A stretch of 35,318 bases of DNA, from positions 1 to 35,318 of IMG/VR virus record IMGVR_UViG_3300044522_000017; one strand, given 5' to 3'. Shown piece after piece: positions 5,663-12,177 of the stretch. The notes beneath the pieces are model-generated. The model did not search any database. It was given only the letters and a program-made list of their open reading frames with translations, and was not told the origin of the DNA. The DNA is from a virus. How positions within the stretch are numbered: the stretch's first letter is position 1; each line of letters begins with the position of its first letter. Both the position numbers and the translations under genes were made by a program.

Positions 5663-5916
5663 TGGCTTTTCAACCTAAAGAAGGTAGCGGTAACCTTTTT
5701 AAAAATACCCGCAAAACAAGCGAAACCCACCCAGACTACACAGGTTCAATTATGAACAATGGTAAAGAACATTGGTTGTCTGCATGGGTTAAAGAAGGTA
5801 AAAACGGTAAATATTTTAGCGTTTCTATTGGTAAAGAAAAGTTACCAATGGGCTTTAAAGAGTCTGGCGCTGATGAATTACCTAAAAACACCATTGAAGA
5901 TGATGTGCCATTTTAG
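5662..5916 (+). CDS. Single-stranded-DNA-binding-like protein with acidic tail
   Basis: An 84-residue protein starting on the ERF stop (TAATG). The middle (HWLSAWVKEGKNGKYFSVSIG) looks like a small beta-barrel. The last residues are EDDVPF, closely resembling the DDxPF tip of bacterial SSB proteins that recruits repair and replication partners. Together with its place between annealing protein and exonuclease this suggests a compact ssDNA-binding protein. The OB fold is inferred, as overall similarity to cellular SSB is not obvious. Confidence 0.7.
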   Translation: MAFQPKEGSGNLFKNTRKTSETHPDYTGSIMNNGKEHWLSAWVKEGKNGKYFSVSIGKEKLPMGFKESGADELPKNTIEDDVPF

Positions 5917-5925
5917 GAGTTAAAT

Positions 5926-6126
5926 ATGAATACCCAGTTGAACTGCATTATTAAAGAACAGGCAATTATTCACACAGAGGAATACCATGTGGATGAAGAA
6001 AGACAGCTAATTTCAATGACGCTAGAAGGTCTTGAAAGTGTTTTAAATACAGCATTTCAACTGGCAGCAGACATGGTGCAAGATGAAGCTGATAGAATGA
6101 AAATATTACAGTTGCAAATTAAGTAG
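5926..6126 (+). CDS. Small early hypothetical protein
   Basis: A 66-residue acidic protein in the recombination operon, with AGGAG upstream of the ATG. The C-terminal half (LESVLNTAFQLAADMVQDEA) is probably helical. I do not recognise it. Its position between SSB-like and nuclease genes suggests a recombination or nuclease-modulating role, without sequence proof. Confidence 0.6.
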   Translation: MNTQLNCIIKEQAIIHTEEYHVDEERQLISMTLEGLESVLNTAFQLAADMVQDEADRMKILQLQIK

Positions 6127-6145
6127 TAAATCTAAGGGGAAACAA

Positions 6146-6886
6146 ATGGCAGAACATTGGTATTGTGGAAACACAGGCGAACCACGCTATACAATTATTG
6201 GCAAAAACGGTAAAGAACGAAACACCAATATAAAAGACGCTAGGGAATTAGGGTTAGTACCTAGTGTTACAACAATTAATTCAATGTTATCTAAATCGGG
6301 CCTAGACACTTGGAAACAAACCCAAGTGCTATACGCTGCGGTTGAATATCCAAGATGGGAAAACGAAGATGAAAAAGAATGGGTATCAAGAATACTTGAC
6401 CTTGCAAAAGGAAAAAGCAGGGAAGCTGCACAAAGGGGTACTAATATCCACGACATTTTGGATAGTTATTTCTCTAATGTTTATTTACCTGAGTGGCCTA
6501 CTTATATCGCTAGGGTTCAAGAACATCTTGACAACACCTTTGGAAAACGCCAATGGTTGTCAGAACAGTCTTTTAGACACCCCGAAGGTTATGGTGGCAA
6601 GGTCGATTTGTACTGTAAAGCCGACAATAACCTGCCTAGCGTAGTAATTGACTTTAAGACGACAGAGAAACCCCCTGGTGAACTAACACCCTACTATGAG
6701 TATACATTGCAGCTTGCAGCCTATAGAGAGGCTTTAGGGCCTGACGCAATATGCGCTAATGTGTTTATAAATGGGGATACAGATGAAGTTGCAATAAAAA
6801 TCCATAAAGAACAAGACCTTAAAGATGGGTACGAGGCTTTTCTGTCTTTATTAAAAGTATTTAAGTTAAAAAATAAGCTAAACTAA
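6146..6886 (+). CDS. PD-(D/E)XK exonuclease (RecB/lambda-Exo type)
   Basis: A 246-residue nuclease that probably resects double-stranded ends to supply single strands to ERF. Visible core residues: RGTNIHDILD (His102), GGKVDLYC (Asp154), VVIDFKTTE (Asp169, Lys171) and TLQLAAYREAL (Gln189), the order expected of the PD-(D/E)XK/Cas4-RecB fold. AGGGGA precedes the ATG. It is the last gene of the early operon and is followed by a terminator-like hairpin. Confidence 0.88.
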   Translation: MAEHWYCGNTGEPRYTIIGKNGKERNTNIKDARELGLVPSVTTINSMLSKSGLDTWKQTQVLYAAVEYPRWENEDEKEWVSRILDLAKGKSREAAQRGTNIHDILDSYFSNVYLPEWPTYIARVQEHLDNTFGKRQWLSEQSFRHPEGYGGKVDLYCKADNNLPSVVIDFKTTEKPPGELTPYYEYTLQLAAYREALGPDAICANVFINGDTDEVAIKIHKEQDLKDGYEAFLSLLKVFKLKNKLN

Positions 6887-6956
6887 TCAAGAGGTGGTAG
6901 GTGCGATTTCCCCTTTCGCAACCATACATCACGGAGTCCTGCCACCTCCCCTTTTT
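6887..6956 (+). terminator. Terminator-like hairpin after the recombination operon
   Basis: GAGGTGGTAGG (6891-6901) pairs with CCTGCCACCTC (6938-6948) over 11 bp with one T-G wobble, followed by CCCTTTTT. The 36-base interior has its own small stem TGCGA/TCGCA. It sits just after the exonuclease stop, as expected for a factor-independent terminator, though the large loop is unusual. Confidence 0.65.
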
Positions 6957-7148
6957 ATCAAGGCGTTAAGCCACCATTGTAGGATGCAGTAAGTTAGGGT
7001 TTTTGTGGCTTTCCACCTAACGAGTAGCAACTGCCAAATACAGCCTTGTCGTATTTTGGCAACTTGAAGTAAATAGTTAGTGACAATAGGGGAAGTTAGT
7101 AATAAATTGGAATGACTCAATAACGAGTAAACATTTAAGGGGATTTAA
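6957..7148 (+). other. Gene-free spacer with further hairpins
   Basis: No plausible gene. A strong hairpin TGCCAAATAC (7032-7041) with GTATTTTGGCA (7051-7061) has one bulged base, and a weaker stem GTTAG/CTAAC encloses GTGG/CCAC near 6990-7020. Only weak promoter-like hexamers can be made out before the next ATG, which has the ribosome site AAGGGG. The stretch may be a promoter leader or part of a small RNA together with the upstream terminator-like hairpin. Confidence 0.4.
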
Positions 7149-7466
7149 ATGAAAGATTTTATAGGGGCTTGTTTATTAGGTGCTTTTCTAGGCATTATGT
7201 TTGGATATGGCATACCAGCAAAAGCACAGGCTTTGTATGGCCCACAAGGTCAATATTTAGGCAACATTCAACAGTCTGGCAATACTGCCAACTACTATGG
7301 CCCAGCAGGTCAATACCAAGGCAGCGCACAAACAAGCGGTAATCAAGTAAACTTTTACGGTGCTGCTGGTCAATACCAAGGCACTTACCAAACGCCACAA
7401 CCTACGCCATACACACCATACATACCAGCACAACCTGTTCAACCTATACGCCCTTGGGGATATTAA
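7149..7466 (+). CDS. Secreted or membrane-anchored tandem-repeat protein
   Basis: A 105-residue protein with an N-terminal hydrophobic segment (about residues 4-20) ending near AKA/QA, consistent with a signal peptide or anchor. Three copies follow of a roughly 20-residue unit with core YGPxGQYxG: LYGPQGQYLG, YYGPAGQYQG and FYGAAGQYQG. The end is Pro/Tyr-rich (TPYTPYIPAQP). Similar short glycine/glutamine repeats occur in small exported bacterial proteins. The role is unknown; a cell-envelope action such as exclusion or adsorption change is conceivable. The stop overlaps the next ATG by one base. Confidence 0.7.
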   Translation: MKDFIGACLLGAFLGIMFGYGIPAKAQALYGPQGQYLGNIQQSGNTANYYGPAGQYQGSAQTSGNQVNFYGAAGQYQGTYQTPQPTPYTPYIPAQPVQPIRPWGY

Positions 7467-7768
7467 TGAACAATGAACGCAGTCTTGCCAAAGAAATAAC
7501 AGAAGGATTTGAAGCACTTAAATCTATGAGAAACAATGAACCAGTAGCGTGGATTACCAAGAAAGGCACAAAAAAAATGACCACTTTTACAACTGAAGAT
7601 AGATTAGACGCTGAAAAGCTATCACAAGCCAATATTATGATTACCGCCAAAGGCAATGAAGTAGATGTCCATACAGAAGGCGAAGGACAGGCTTTATTTA
7701 TTGCTAATTTAATTGTTTCTATGATGGACAACGAGGTCAAAAATGCTAATAAAGATAACAAAGGTTAA
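7466..7768 (+). CDS. Hypothetical protein
   Basis: A 100-residue protein starting on the previous stop (TTAATG) with GGGGA upstream; a TTG four codons earlier is a less likely start. It has a helical N-terminus (LAKEITEGFEALKSM), then VAWITKKGTKKMTTF and a C-terminal helix with NLIVSMMDNEV. I do not recognise the family. Its end overlaps the next gene by 26 bases. Confidence 0.6.
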   Translation: MNNERSLAKEITEGFEALKSMRNNEPVAWITKKGTKKMTTFTTEDRLDAEKLSQANIMITAKGNEVDVHTEGEGQALFIANLIVSMMDNEVKNANKDNKG

Positions 7769-8015
7769 AGAAAACCCCGATGGGTCTGCTGATGTCAATG
7801 TACGCTACGACAAAAAAGGTTTACAGTTTTTAGTTCAGCAAGGCTTAACAGCAACAATGGTAGAAGCTATTGTCCAATATCAAACAGGGGATGATTACAA
7901 TGTTTGCGACATTCTGGGGTCTTTACCCAAAAAAAGTAGCAAAGGGAACAGCGATAAAGGCGTGGCTAAAATTAAAACCAGAGGAACACCAAGAAGTAAT
8001 ACAGGCCCTTGCTAG
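7743..8015 (+). CDS. Hypothetical protein with long overlap into the next gene
   Basis: A 90-residue frame with GAGGT five bases upstream of its ATG. The first 48 residues (KVKENPDGSADVNVRYDKKG then LQFLVQQGLTATMVEAIVQY) resemble a common small phage protein that normally ends about there. The remaining 42 residues are read out of frame over the start of the replication-like gene and look low-quality. So either the overlap is genuine, or a natural or assembly frameshift removed the original stop. No function known. Confidence 0.55.
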   Translation: MLIKITKVKENPDGSADVNVRYDKKGLQFLVQQGLTATMVEAIVQYQTGDDYNVCDILGSLPKKSSKGNSDKGVAKIKTRGTPRSNTGPC

Positions 8016-8271
8016 TCATATAAAATACTGGAGGGTCAAAGGCACGGATAAGGAGTTTATTCCTTACCCAGCCTCATGGCTTAATCAAATGCGTTGGCTT
8101 GATGAATTAGACTTTGAACCGCCCAAAAAGCCAGCATTACCTTGGTATTCATCGGAAGAATTGACACTTGCTAAAGCATTTGAACTTGGAATTACTCCCT
8201 ACGCAGGAGAGTCATACGCCCAATTACGACAAAGAATTTCAACACAAATCAGCCGTCAGGCAATTGTGTAA
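7900..8271 (+). CDS. Replication protein / helicase-loader-like C-terminal domain protein
   Basis: A 123-residue protein whose N-terminal region matches the C-terminal domain of many phage replication and primosomal proteins: FATFWGLYPKKVAKGTAIKAW, then FIPYPASWLNQMRWLDE and later GESYAQLRQRI. In larger homologues this follows a winged-helix part; here it stands alone. ATG 7900 has AGGGG nine bases upstream; ATG 7891 and a GTG or TTG further back are possible. It overlaps both neighbours by about 100 bases. It may help load the host helicase, since no phage polymerase or helicase is visible. Confidence 0.65.
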   Translation: MFATFWGLYPKKVAKGTAIKAWLKLKPEEHQEVIQALASHIKYWRVKGTDKEFIPYPASWLNQMRWLDELDFEPPKKPALPWYSSEELTLAKAFELGITPYAGESYAQLRQRISTQISRQAIV

Positions 8272-8407
8272 GTTTCGTAAAGACATGGGGCTAACCAAGT
8301 TTCGTATATACATTAGTGAAAAAGTTGTTTTACATCAATACTTTGCAGACTTTCAAGACCAGTATGCAAAAGGAAACAGGGGAGAATGGGAATGTTGGAA
8401 AAAATAA
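8168..8407 (+). CDS. Hypothetical protein, start uncertain
   Basis: The convincing part runs from about residue 20: YDKEFQHKSAVRQLCKFR, then DMGLTKFRIYIS and a GNRGEWECWKK end, which looks like a real conserved small protein. No ATG precedes this part; TTG at 8168, 8180 or 8186 are the only standard starts, and the first ATG (8285) would remove the conserved N-terminus. It overlaps the replication-like gene by 104 bases. A frameshift joining it to its neighbour cannot be excluded. Confidence 0.5.
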   Translation: MLKHLNLELLPTQESHTPNYDKEFQHKSAVRQLCKFRKDMGLTKFRIYISEKVVLHQYFADFQDQYAKGNRGEWECWKK

Positions 8408-8538
8408 TAGTAGGCGCTACAGGGTTAGGTTACCTTATAGTCTGTATAGCCCAGTTTAATAAGGGTGCTACATCTAACGCTATGATTTGGGGTGGATACG
8501 CCTTTGCCCAAGTTGGATTGTGGTTGGCCCTCAAATGA
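8392..8538 (+). CDS. Tiny two-segment membrane protein
   Basis: A 48-residue protein, MLEKIIVGATGLGYLIVCIA followed by a short polar loop and a second hydrophobic stretch (GGYAFAQVGLWLALK). GGGAGAATGGGA lies just upstream of the ATG. Its stop overlaps the next ATG as ATGA, the junction style used through this genome. Two short membrane passes are predicted. The role is unknown; a holin-like or membrane-remodelling function is possible but unsupported. Confidence 0.6.
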   Translation: MLEKIIVGATGLGYLIVCIAQFNKGATSNAMIWGGYAFAQVGLWLALK

Positions 8539-8864
8539 AAGATTACGACCCTAACGATGCTATTGACTTTATCTTCAAAACAGCGCCAGCGTATGCCAAA
8601 GCGAAGGGCGAACTGGCCCAGCTTGAAGCGTTTAAAAGTTCTCTTAAGGCGATTAAAATGGCACAGACAAACGAACAAAGTTTGGGCGCACAAGAACGAG
8701 AGGCTTATAGAAGCCAAGAGTACCAAGATTTATGCAAAGCTATTGGAACGGCAACGGAACAAGCTGAAGCATTAAGATGGCAATTAACTGCTGCCCAACT
8801 TAGAGTAGAAATATGGCGCACAGACCAAGCTAACAACCGTAATATTGAAAGACTGACTAAATGA
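8535..8864 (+). CDS. Conserved phage hypothetical protein, helical
   Basis: A 109-residue, largely helical protein (MKDYDPNDAIDFIFKTAPAY to ALRWQLTAAQLRVEIWR). ATG 8535 overlaps the upstream stop (ATGA); reading from an earlier codon would be unsupported. The pattern EAYRSQEY...LRW...AAQLRVEIWRTDQA is familiar from phage early regions, but I cannot attach a function. The stop overlaps the next small gene by four bases. Confidence 0.65.
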   Translation: MKDYDPNDAIDFIFKTAPAYAKAKGELAQLEAFKSSLKAIKMAQTNEQSLGAQEREAYRSQEYQDLCKAIGTATEQAEALRWQLTAAQLRVEIWRTDQANNRNIERLTK

Positions 8865-9037
8865 GTGATTACTCAGAAAATTACCTTAAAATTCAAAGAC
8901 TTCTAAGAAAATACCATGAAGCTACACTTAAAAACAATTATGAAAAAGCCACTCAAATTGCTTGTGAGTTAGCAGAAGAAACAATACAACTAGAGTTTGC
9001 TACCTATGACCAAGTAAGGAAACAATGGCTGAAGTAA
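8861..9037 (+). CDS. Small helical hypothetical protein
   Basis: A 58-residue protein (MSDYSENYLKIQRLLRKYHE...) starting in an ATGA overlap with the upstream gene and ending inside the next one. Two charged helices are likely. It is under 60 codons and easy to overlook, but the junctions on both sides and the codon use support it. Function unknown. Confidence 0.6.
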   Translation: MSDYSENYLKIQRLLRKYHEATLKNNYEKATQIACELAEETIQLEFATYDQVRKQWLK

Positions 9038-9423
9038 GGTCAATGCGTAACCCTAATCCTAAAGTTGTGGATTATGGTGAACTTATAGGGTTAATACCTA
9101 GTAATGAAAAGTTTTCTCCCAGCGATATAGACGGTATATGTGAAAGAAAAGGCAAGTTTTTAGTAATGGAATGGAAACGGCCTAAAACTAATGATTATGA
9201 AGGTGAACAAGTTAGTTATGGGCAGCAAATATTATTGCAAGCATTAGCAAACAAAGAAGAATTTATTGTTATTATTGTTTGGGGTCATTCTGACAACAAC
9301 AAAATGTTTGTTGACAAGTTTTTTAGAGTGCAACCAAAAGGCAAATGTATTGAAATAGGTTCTGGACTTGAAATGTTTAAAGCCTATTACAAACAATGGT
9401 ATGAATGGGCTGATGGTATATAG
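9025..9423 (+). CDS. Putative PD-(D/E)XK nuclease-like protein
   Basis: A 132-residue protein with the layout of a small PD-(D/E)XK nuclease: Asp36 in SPSDIDGICE, then KFLVMEWKRP with Glu49 and Lys51, then a helix with SYGQQILLQAL (Gln67). A strand IVIIVWG follows. AAGG precedes ATG 9025; ATG 9043 is an alternative start. It sits beside a YbcO-like nuclease, suggesting a DNA-processing group such as junction resolution. The fold call comes from motif order only. Confidence 0.6.
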   Translation: MAEVRSMRNPNPKVVDYGELIGLIPSNEKFSPSDIDGICERKGKFLVMEWKRPKTNDYEGEQVSYGQQILLQALANKEEFIVIIVWGHSDNNKMFVDKFFRVQPKGKCIEIGSGLEMFKAYYKQWYEWADGI

Positions 9424-9703
9424 AAACAAAAAATTACTTGAAATCATCAGACAATCTCCCTGCCAAAACTGCGGAAATTCCGATGGAACTGTGGTTGCAG
9501 CACACAGTAACCAGCTTCGGGATGGTAAAGGTAGAGGACTTAAATCTCATGATTATCGCATCGCAGCCCTTTGTTACCGTTGCCACATGGAACTCGACCA
9601 AGGGTCTAAAATGGATAAGATGTCACGGGTTGAATTCTTTGAAAACTCTCATCGCAATACAATCGGATGGTTATTTGACGAAGGGTATATTAAAATCGTA
9701 TGA
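9413..9703 (+). CDS. YbcO/DUF1364-like HNH nuclease
   Basis: A 96-residue protein with the metal-binding pattern of the YbcO (DUF1364) family: CQNC at residues 17-20, VVAAHSNQ (His31), GKGRGLKSHDYRIAALC and CYRCH at 54-58. Related phage proteins are HNH/beta-beta-alpha-metal nucleases, often found near recombination or late-control genes. ATG 9413 lies inside the preceding gene's 3' end (11-base overlap) and has only a weak GGGC ribosome site, so an earlier start cannot be excluded. It converges with the leftward metallopeptidase gene, which ends at 9704. Confidence 0.75.
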   Translation: MVYRNKKLLEIIRQSPCQNCGNSDGTVVAAHSNQLRDGKGRGLKSHDYRIAALCYRCHMELDQGSKMDKMSRVEFFENSHRNTIGWLFDEGYIKIV

Positions 9704-10057
9704 CTAAAGTTCTAGAGGGTCAACAAACCCAATTTCAGACCAAATACGGTAAGCTTTTTTACGAAACTCCTTGTCGTGGTGTGTCCATTTATTTGTCCGA
9801 TGACGGGACATATGGATTGCTTCATGCAACAACACCTTTAACACCGTGTCCAGAGTCCCACAACGAACCTCAGAAATAGTAATGGTGTGTTCATACTTGT
9901 CATTAGATGGGTCATATAAATAAGTACCCATGTCATCACCTTTATCTACAATAAACTCTATTTCATCTGGCAATGGCATACTCCGCCAGTTACAAAACGG
10001 TTTCATACAGTAAATAGCGCTGTATAGATTTTTAAGAATAGCTGGAGTTAGTTTCAT
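9704..10057 (-). CDS. SprT-like zinc metallopeptidase domain protein
   Basis: A 117-residue protein with a zinc-protease motif HEAIH at residues 78-82 and a probable third ligand in HHDKEFRKKA (His94). This matches the SprT/wss-type HExxH arrangement. Such domains in cells (SprT, Spartan) act on DNA-associated proteins; the phage target is unknown. The ATG overlaps the stop of the phosphoesterase gene (ATGA), so the two form a leftward operon. It converges with the rightward YbcO-like gene without a spacer. Confidence 0.75.
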   Translation of the reverse strand: MKLTPAILKNLYSAIYCMKPFCNWRSMPLPDEIEFIVDKGDDMGTYLYDPSNDKYEHTITISEVRCGTLDTVLKVLLHEAIHMSRHRTNKWTHHDKEFRKKAYRIWSEIGFVDPLEL

Positions 10058-11013
10058 ACACTATGTATTTTGCCTCTAAACTCAACTTCATCTTCACCCC
10101 AAACCCTAATGATTTCAGGCATTAATAATTTTGACCGTTCAAAAGTCAACAAAGCCCATCCACTATTCCAATCTTTAACTGTGTCCTCAGTATAAGAAAA
10201 TTGAGGGCCATTAACATCTGCTAATGTGCCAGTTTGACAACCCCATCTTGTGCCAGAATAATCGGCAACTGGAAAAACAGACAAATGGTGCGTATGCCCA
10301 GTAATCATATTTAAACCAGCAGCCAAAGGATTTGCCCTTGTTGCCCCAAAAGAACCTTTATGGCGATGCTTTATACAAGTATCTTCATTAACCCAAAAAG
10401 ACCAACAAGAATTCCACATAGGAAAATAATCTTTTAAATGAGTGCCTGGCACACCTTCAAAAGCTGGTAAATTTTGAACGACACTTGCTAGAAATCTTTG
10501 GTCATGGTTACCCATTGTCCATATTAATTTAGCACCTTTAGCAACTTTTTCAATTTCACCTAAATAATGCTGACAGGCTTCTAATTCTTCTTTTACGCTA
10601 GGCAACTTGTCAAAATCCATTCTTGGAAATCTTGACAAACCACTTCCATCAAAACAGTCCCCATTAGCCACTATAACCGAAGGTTTGTGTTCTTTGATGC
10701 CTTCAATTAATGATTTAAAAGCAGTTGTAGTAATGTCAGGCCAAAAGTGTGCGTCAGAAAAAACAACAATTCTGCCTTTTTCTAAATCAATTCCTCTGCG
10801 TACATGACCTTCTGTTTGTTGAATTTTTTTTATTATGGCTATTCTTTGGTCATTAAAAGTAGGTAATTCAATGCCATGTCTTGTTTCTATAGAACGCCTA
10901 CGGTTATATATTGACCTTACATCTTGCTTATGAATTTCTGCAAACTTTTGAGGGCTGCCAATTTTTTTCCATTCGGCAATCCATTCTTCATCCAATAAAT
11001 GATAACCAGCCAT
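10054..11013 (-). CDS. Calcineurin-like metallophosphoesterase with N-terminal HTH-like region
   Basis: A 319-residue protein with all main metallophosphoesterase blocks: SDAHF (Asp87, His89), NGDCFDGSG (Asp119), MGNHDQR (168-173), a His in HRHKG near 218 and GHTHH at 239-243. Phage members act on phosphodiesters such as DNA ends or nucleotides; the substrate here is unknown. Residues 1-50 (LDEEWIAEWKKIGSPQKFAE...DVRSIYNRRR) look like a helix-turn-helix, which may direct it to DNA. The ribosome site AAGGGG precedes the ATG. It leads a two-gene leftward operon that interrupts the rightward genes. Confidence 0.88.
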   Translation of the reverse strand: MAGYHLLDEEWIAEWKKIGSPQKFAEIHKQDVRSIYNRRRSIETRHGIELPTFNDQRIAIIKKIQQTEGHVRRGIDLEKGRIVVFSDAHFWPDITTTAFKSLIEGIKEHKPSVIVANGDCFDGSGLSRFPRMDFDKLPSVKEELEACQHYLGEIEKVAKGAKLIWTMGNHDQRFLASVVQNLPAFEGVPGTHLKDYFPMWNSCWSFWVNEDTCIKHRHKGSFGATRANPLAAGLNMITGHTHHLSVFPVADYSGTRWGCQTGTLADVNGPQFSYTEDTVKDWNSGWALLTFERSKLLMPEIIRVWGEDEVEFRGKIHSV

Positions 11014-11059
11014 TAATTACCCCTTATACTTGTTAAGTTACTGAATACTAACCTAAAAT

Positions 11060-11359
11060 ATGGCATACGCTAAAAAAGTTGATAAAAATCAAGGTGATGT
11101 GGTAAAAGCACTACGAAAAATGGGGGCAGATGTGTTTCTGCTTCACATGGTTGGCGGTGGGATACCAGATTTAATGGTTGCCTACGCAGGACACACTATT
11201 CTAATCGAAGTTAAAGACGGTGAGGATAAGAAACTAACCCCACAACAATTAACTTTATTTGCTAATTGGAAAGGTGGTCAATTAGCTAGGGTAAATTGCG
11301 TGCAAGAAGCTGAAGAACTGTTAAAATGGCTTGAAATTGATGAGGATTCTTATGAATGA
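11060..11359 (+). CDS. VRR-NUC domain nuclease
   Basis: A 99-residue stand-alone VRR-NUC protein, a PD-(D/E)XK subfamily found in phages and in repair nucleases such as FAN1. Key pieces are GGGIPDLMVAY (Asp37), TILIEVKDG (Glu50, Lys52) and KKLTPQQLTLF (Gln62/63). The family is linked to Holliday-junction or flap cleavage. No clear Shine-Dalgarno site precedes the ATG. The 46-bp gap to the divergent phosphoesterase must contain the promoters for both directions. Confidence 0.88.
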   Translation: MAYAKKVDKNQGDVVKALRKMGADVFLLHMVGGGIPDLMVAYAGHTILIEVKDGEDKKLTPQQLTLFANWKGGQLARVNCVQEAEELLKWLEIDEDSYE

Positions 11360-11711
11360 CAACATGGCTTTATTTGCTGCTACGATGCTGCATAGCGCTA
11401 CTAATACCCATTTCTTTCATTGGTCTACTGATAGTTTCAGCAAGCATATGGCTTTGGGAACTTACTACGACAGTATTGTTGACCTTACAGACGATTTACT
11501 TGAGGCTTACATGGGCTGTTATAACAAAATTACAACCTTTCCAAGCGTATATCACCAGCCTAAAGAAGCGGTTAAGTACTTGGAATCATTGAAGAATTTT
11601 GTTAATGATGCCCGCAAAGATTTGCCCCAAGAAAGCCAAATTCAGAATATTATTGATGAGATAGCACAGCTTATTGACTCAACCCTTTACAAACTACGCT
11701 TTTTAAAATAG
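11352..11711 (+). CDS. Dps/ferritin-like protein (DUF5856 type)
   Basis: A 119-residue protein resembling DUF5856 phage proteins and the Dps/ferritin fold. The block TNTHFFHWSTDSFSKHMALG, then YYDSIVDLTDDLLEAYMG, parallels the Dps ferroxidase region (His-rich helix, then acidic helix). Candidate metal ligands are His20, His23, His32, Asp47/48 and Glu51. ATG 11352 is chosen because GAGG lies seven bases upstream; it overlaps the nuclease end by eight bases. It could store iron, protect DNA from oxidation, or have lost metal binding. Family call is moderate. Confidence 0.65.
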   Translation: MNDNMALFAATMLHSATNTHFFHWSTDSFSKHMALGTYYDSIVDLTDDLLEAYMGCYNKITTFPSVYHQPKEAVKYLESLKNFVNDARKDLPQESQIQNIIDEIAQLIDSTLYKLRFLK

Positions 11712-11719
11712 GAAGCACC

Positions 11720-11905
11720 ATGCCATTAGATAAGTCAGGTAGCGCCCAAAGCGTAGGTAAGAACATTAAAACTGAAATGAAAGCTGGTAAGCCTAAAAAA
11801 CAGGCAGTAGCTATTGCACTAAGCGAAGAACGCAGCCACGCAAAAGGCAAGCGTAAAGCAATGTTAGAAGAACAGTATGCTAAATATGTAAAGGCTAATT
11901 CATGA
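11720..11905 (+). CDS. Small basic conserved phage protein (DUF6496-like)
   Basis: A 61-residue Lys-rich protein. SVGKNIKTEMKAGKPKKQAVAIALSEE is a pattern seen in many phage genomes (DUF6496-like), without a known role. The positive charge suggests DNA or virion association. AGGAAGCACC precedes the ATG. It overlaps the next gene by four bases (ATGA), just ahead of the terminase genes. Confidence 0.7.
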   Translation: MPLDKSGSAQSVGKNIKTEMKAGKPKKQAVAIALSEERSHAKGKRKAMLEEQYAKYVKANS

Positions 11906-12129
11906 AACACATGACACGAACCTATAAAAAAGAAGATGCCATGTTACGCCCAGAACATGAGTCAACGCTTGAGAAACAACAGCGTATGCGTAGAGATAAG
12001 AAGAAGCCACCACTACTAGCAGTAGGTGGTAAAGGCGAAATGCTTAACCCTAAAGAGAACGCTAGAATGAAGCGTAAACAAGCATTAGCTGACGCAATGA
12101 ACAAGATACACGACCCCGACATTGCTTAA
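11902..12129 (+). CDS. Small basic hypothetical protein
   Basis: A 75-residue, very basic protein (RMRRDKKKPPLLAVGGKGEML...) probably disordered or DNA-binding. It starts in an ATGA overlap; ATG 11911 is an alternative. It ends before a 48-base spacer that contains TAGAAT (12140-12145), a possible -10 box for the packaging genes, without a good -35. Function unknown. Confidence 0.6.
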   Translation: MKHMTRTYKKEDAMLRPEHESTLEKQQRMRRDKKKPPLLAVGGKGEMLNPKENARMKRKQALADAMNKIHDPDIA

Positions 12130-12177
12130 TAATTTGTAGTAGAATAAAACCCTTACAAATCAATTACTTGAGAATGT

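Noticed and set aside
6891-6948. tRNA-like acceptor stem (GAGGTGG/CCACCTC)
   Set aside because: Only 58 bases long, with no T-loop consensus, no anticodon arm and a T run directly after. A terminator hairpin is simpler.
6929-7120. 63-codon leftward frame in the spacer after the exonuclease
   Set aside because: It overlaps the terminator hairpin and a second stem-loop, with no ribosome site and no family-like sequence.
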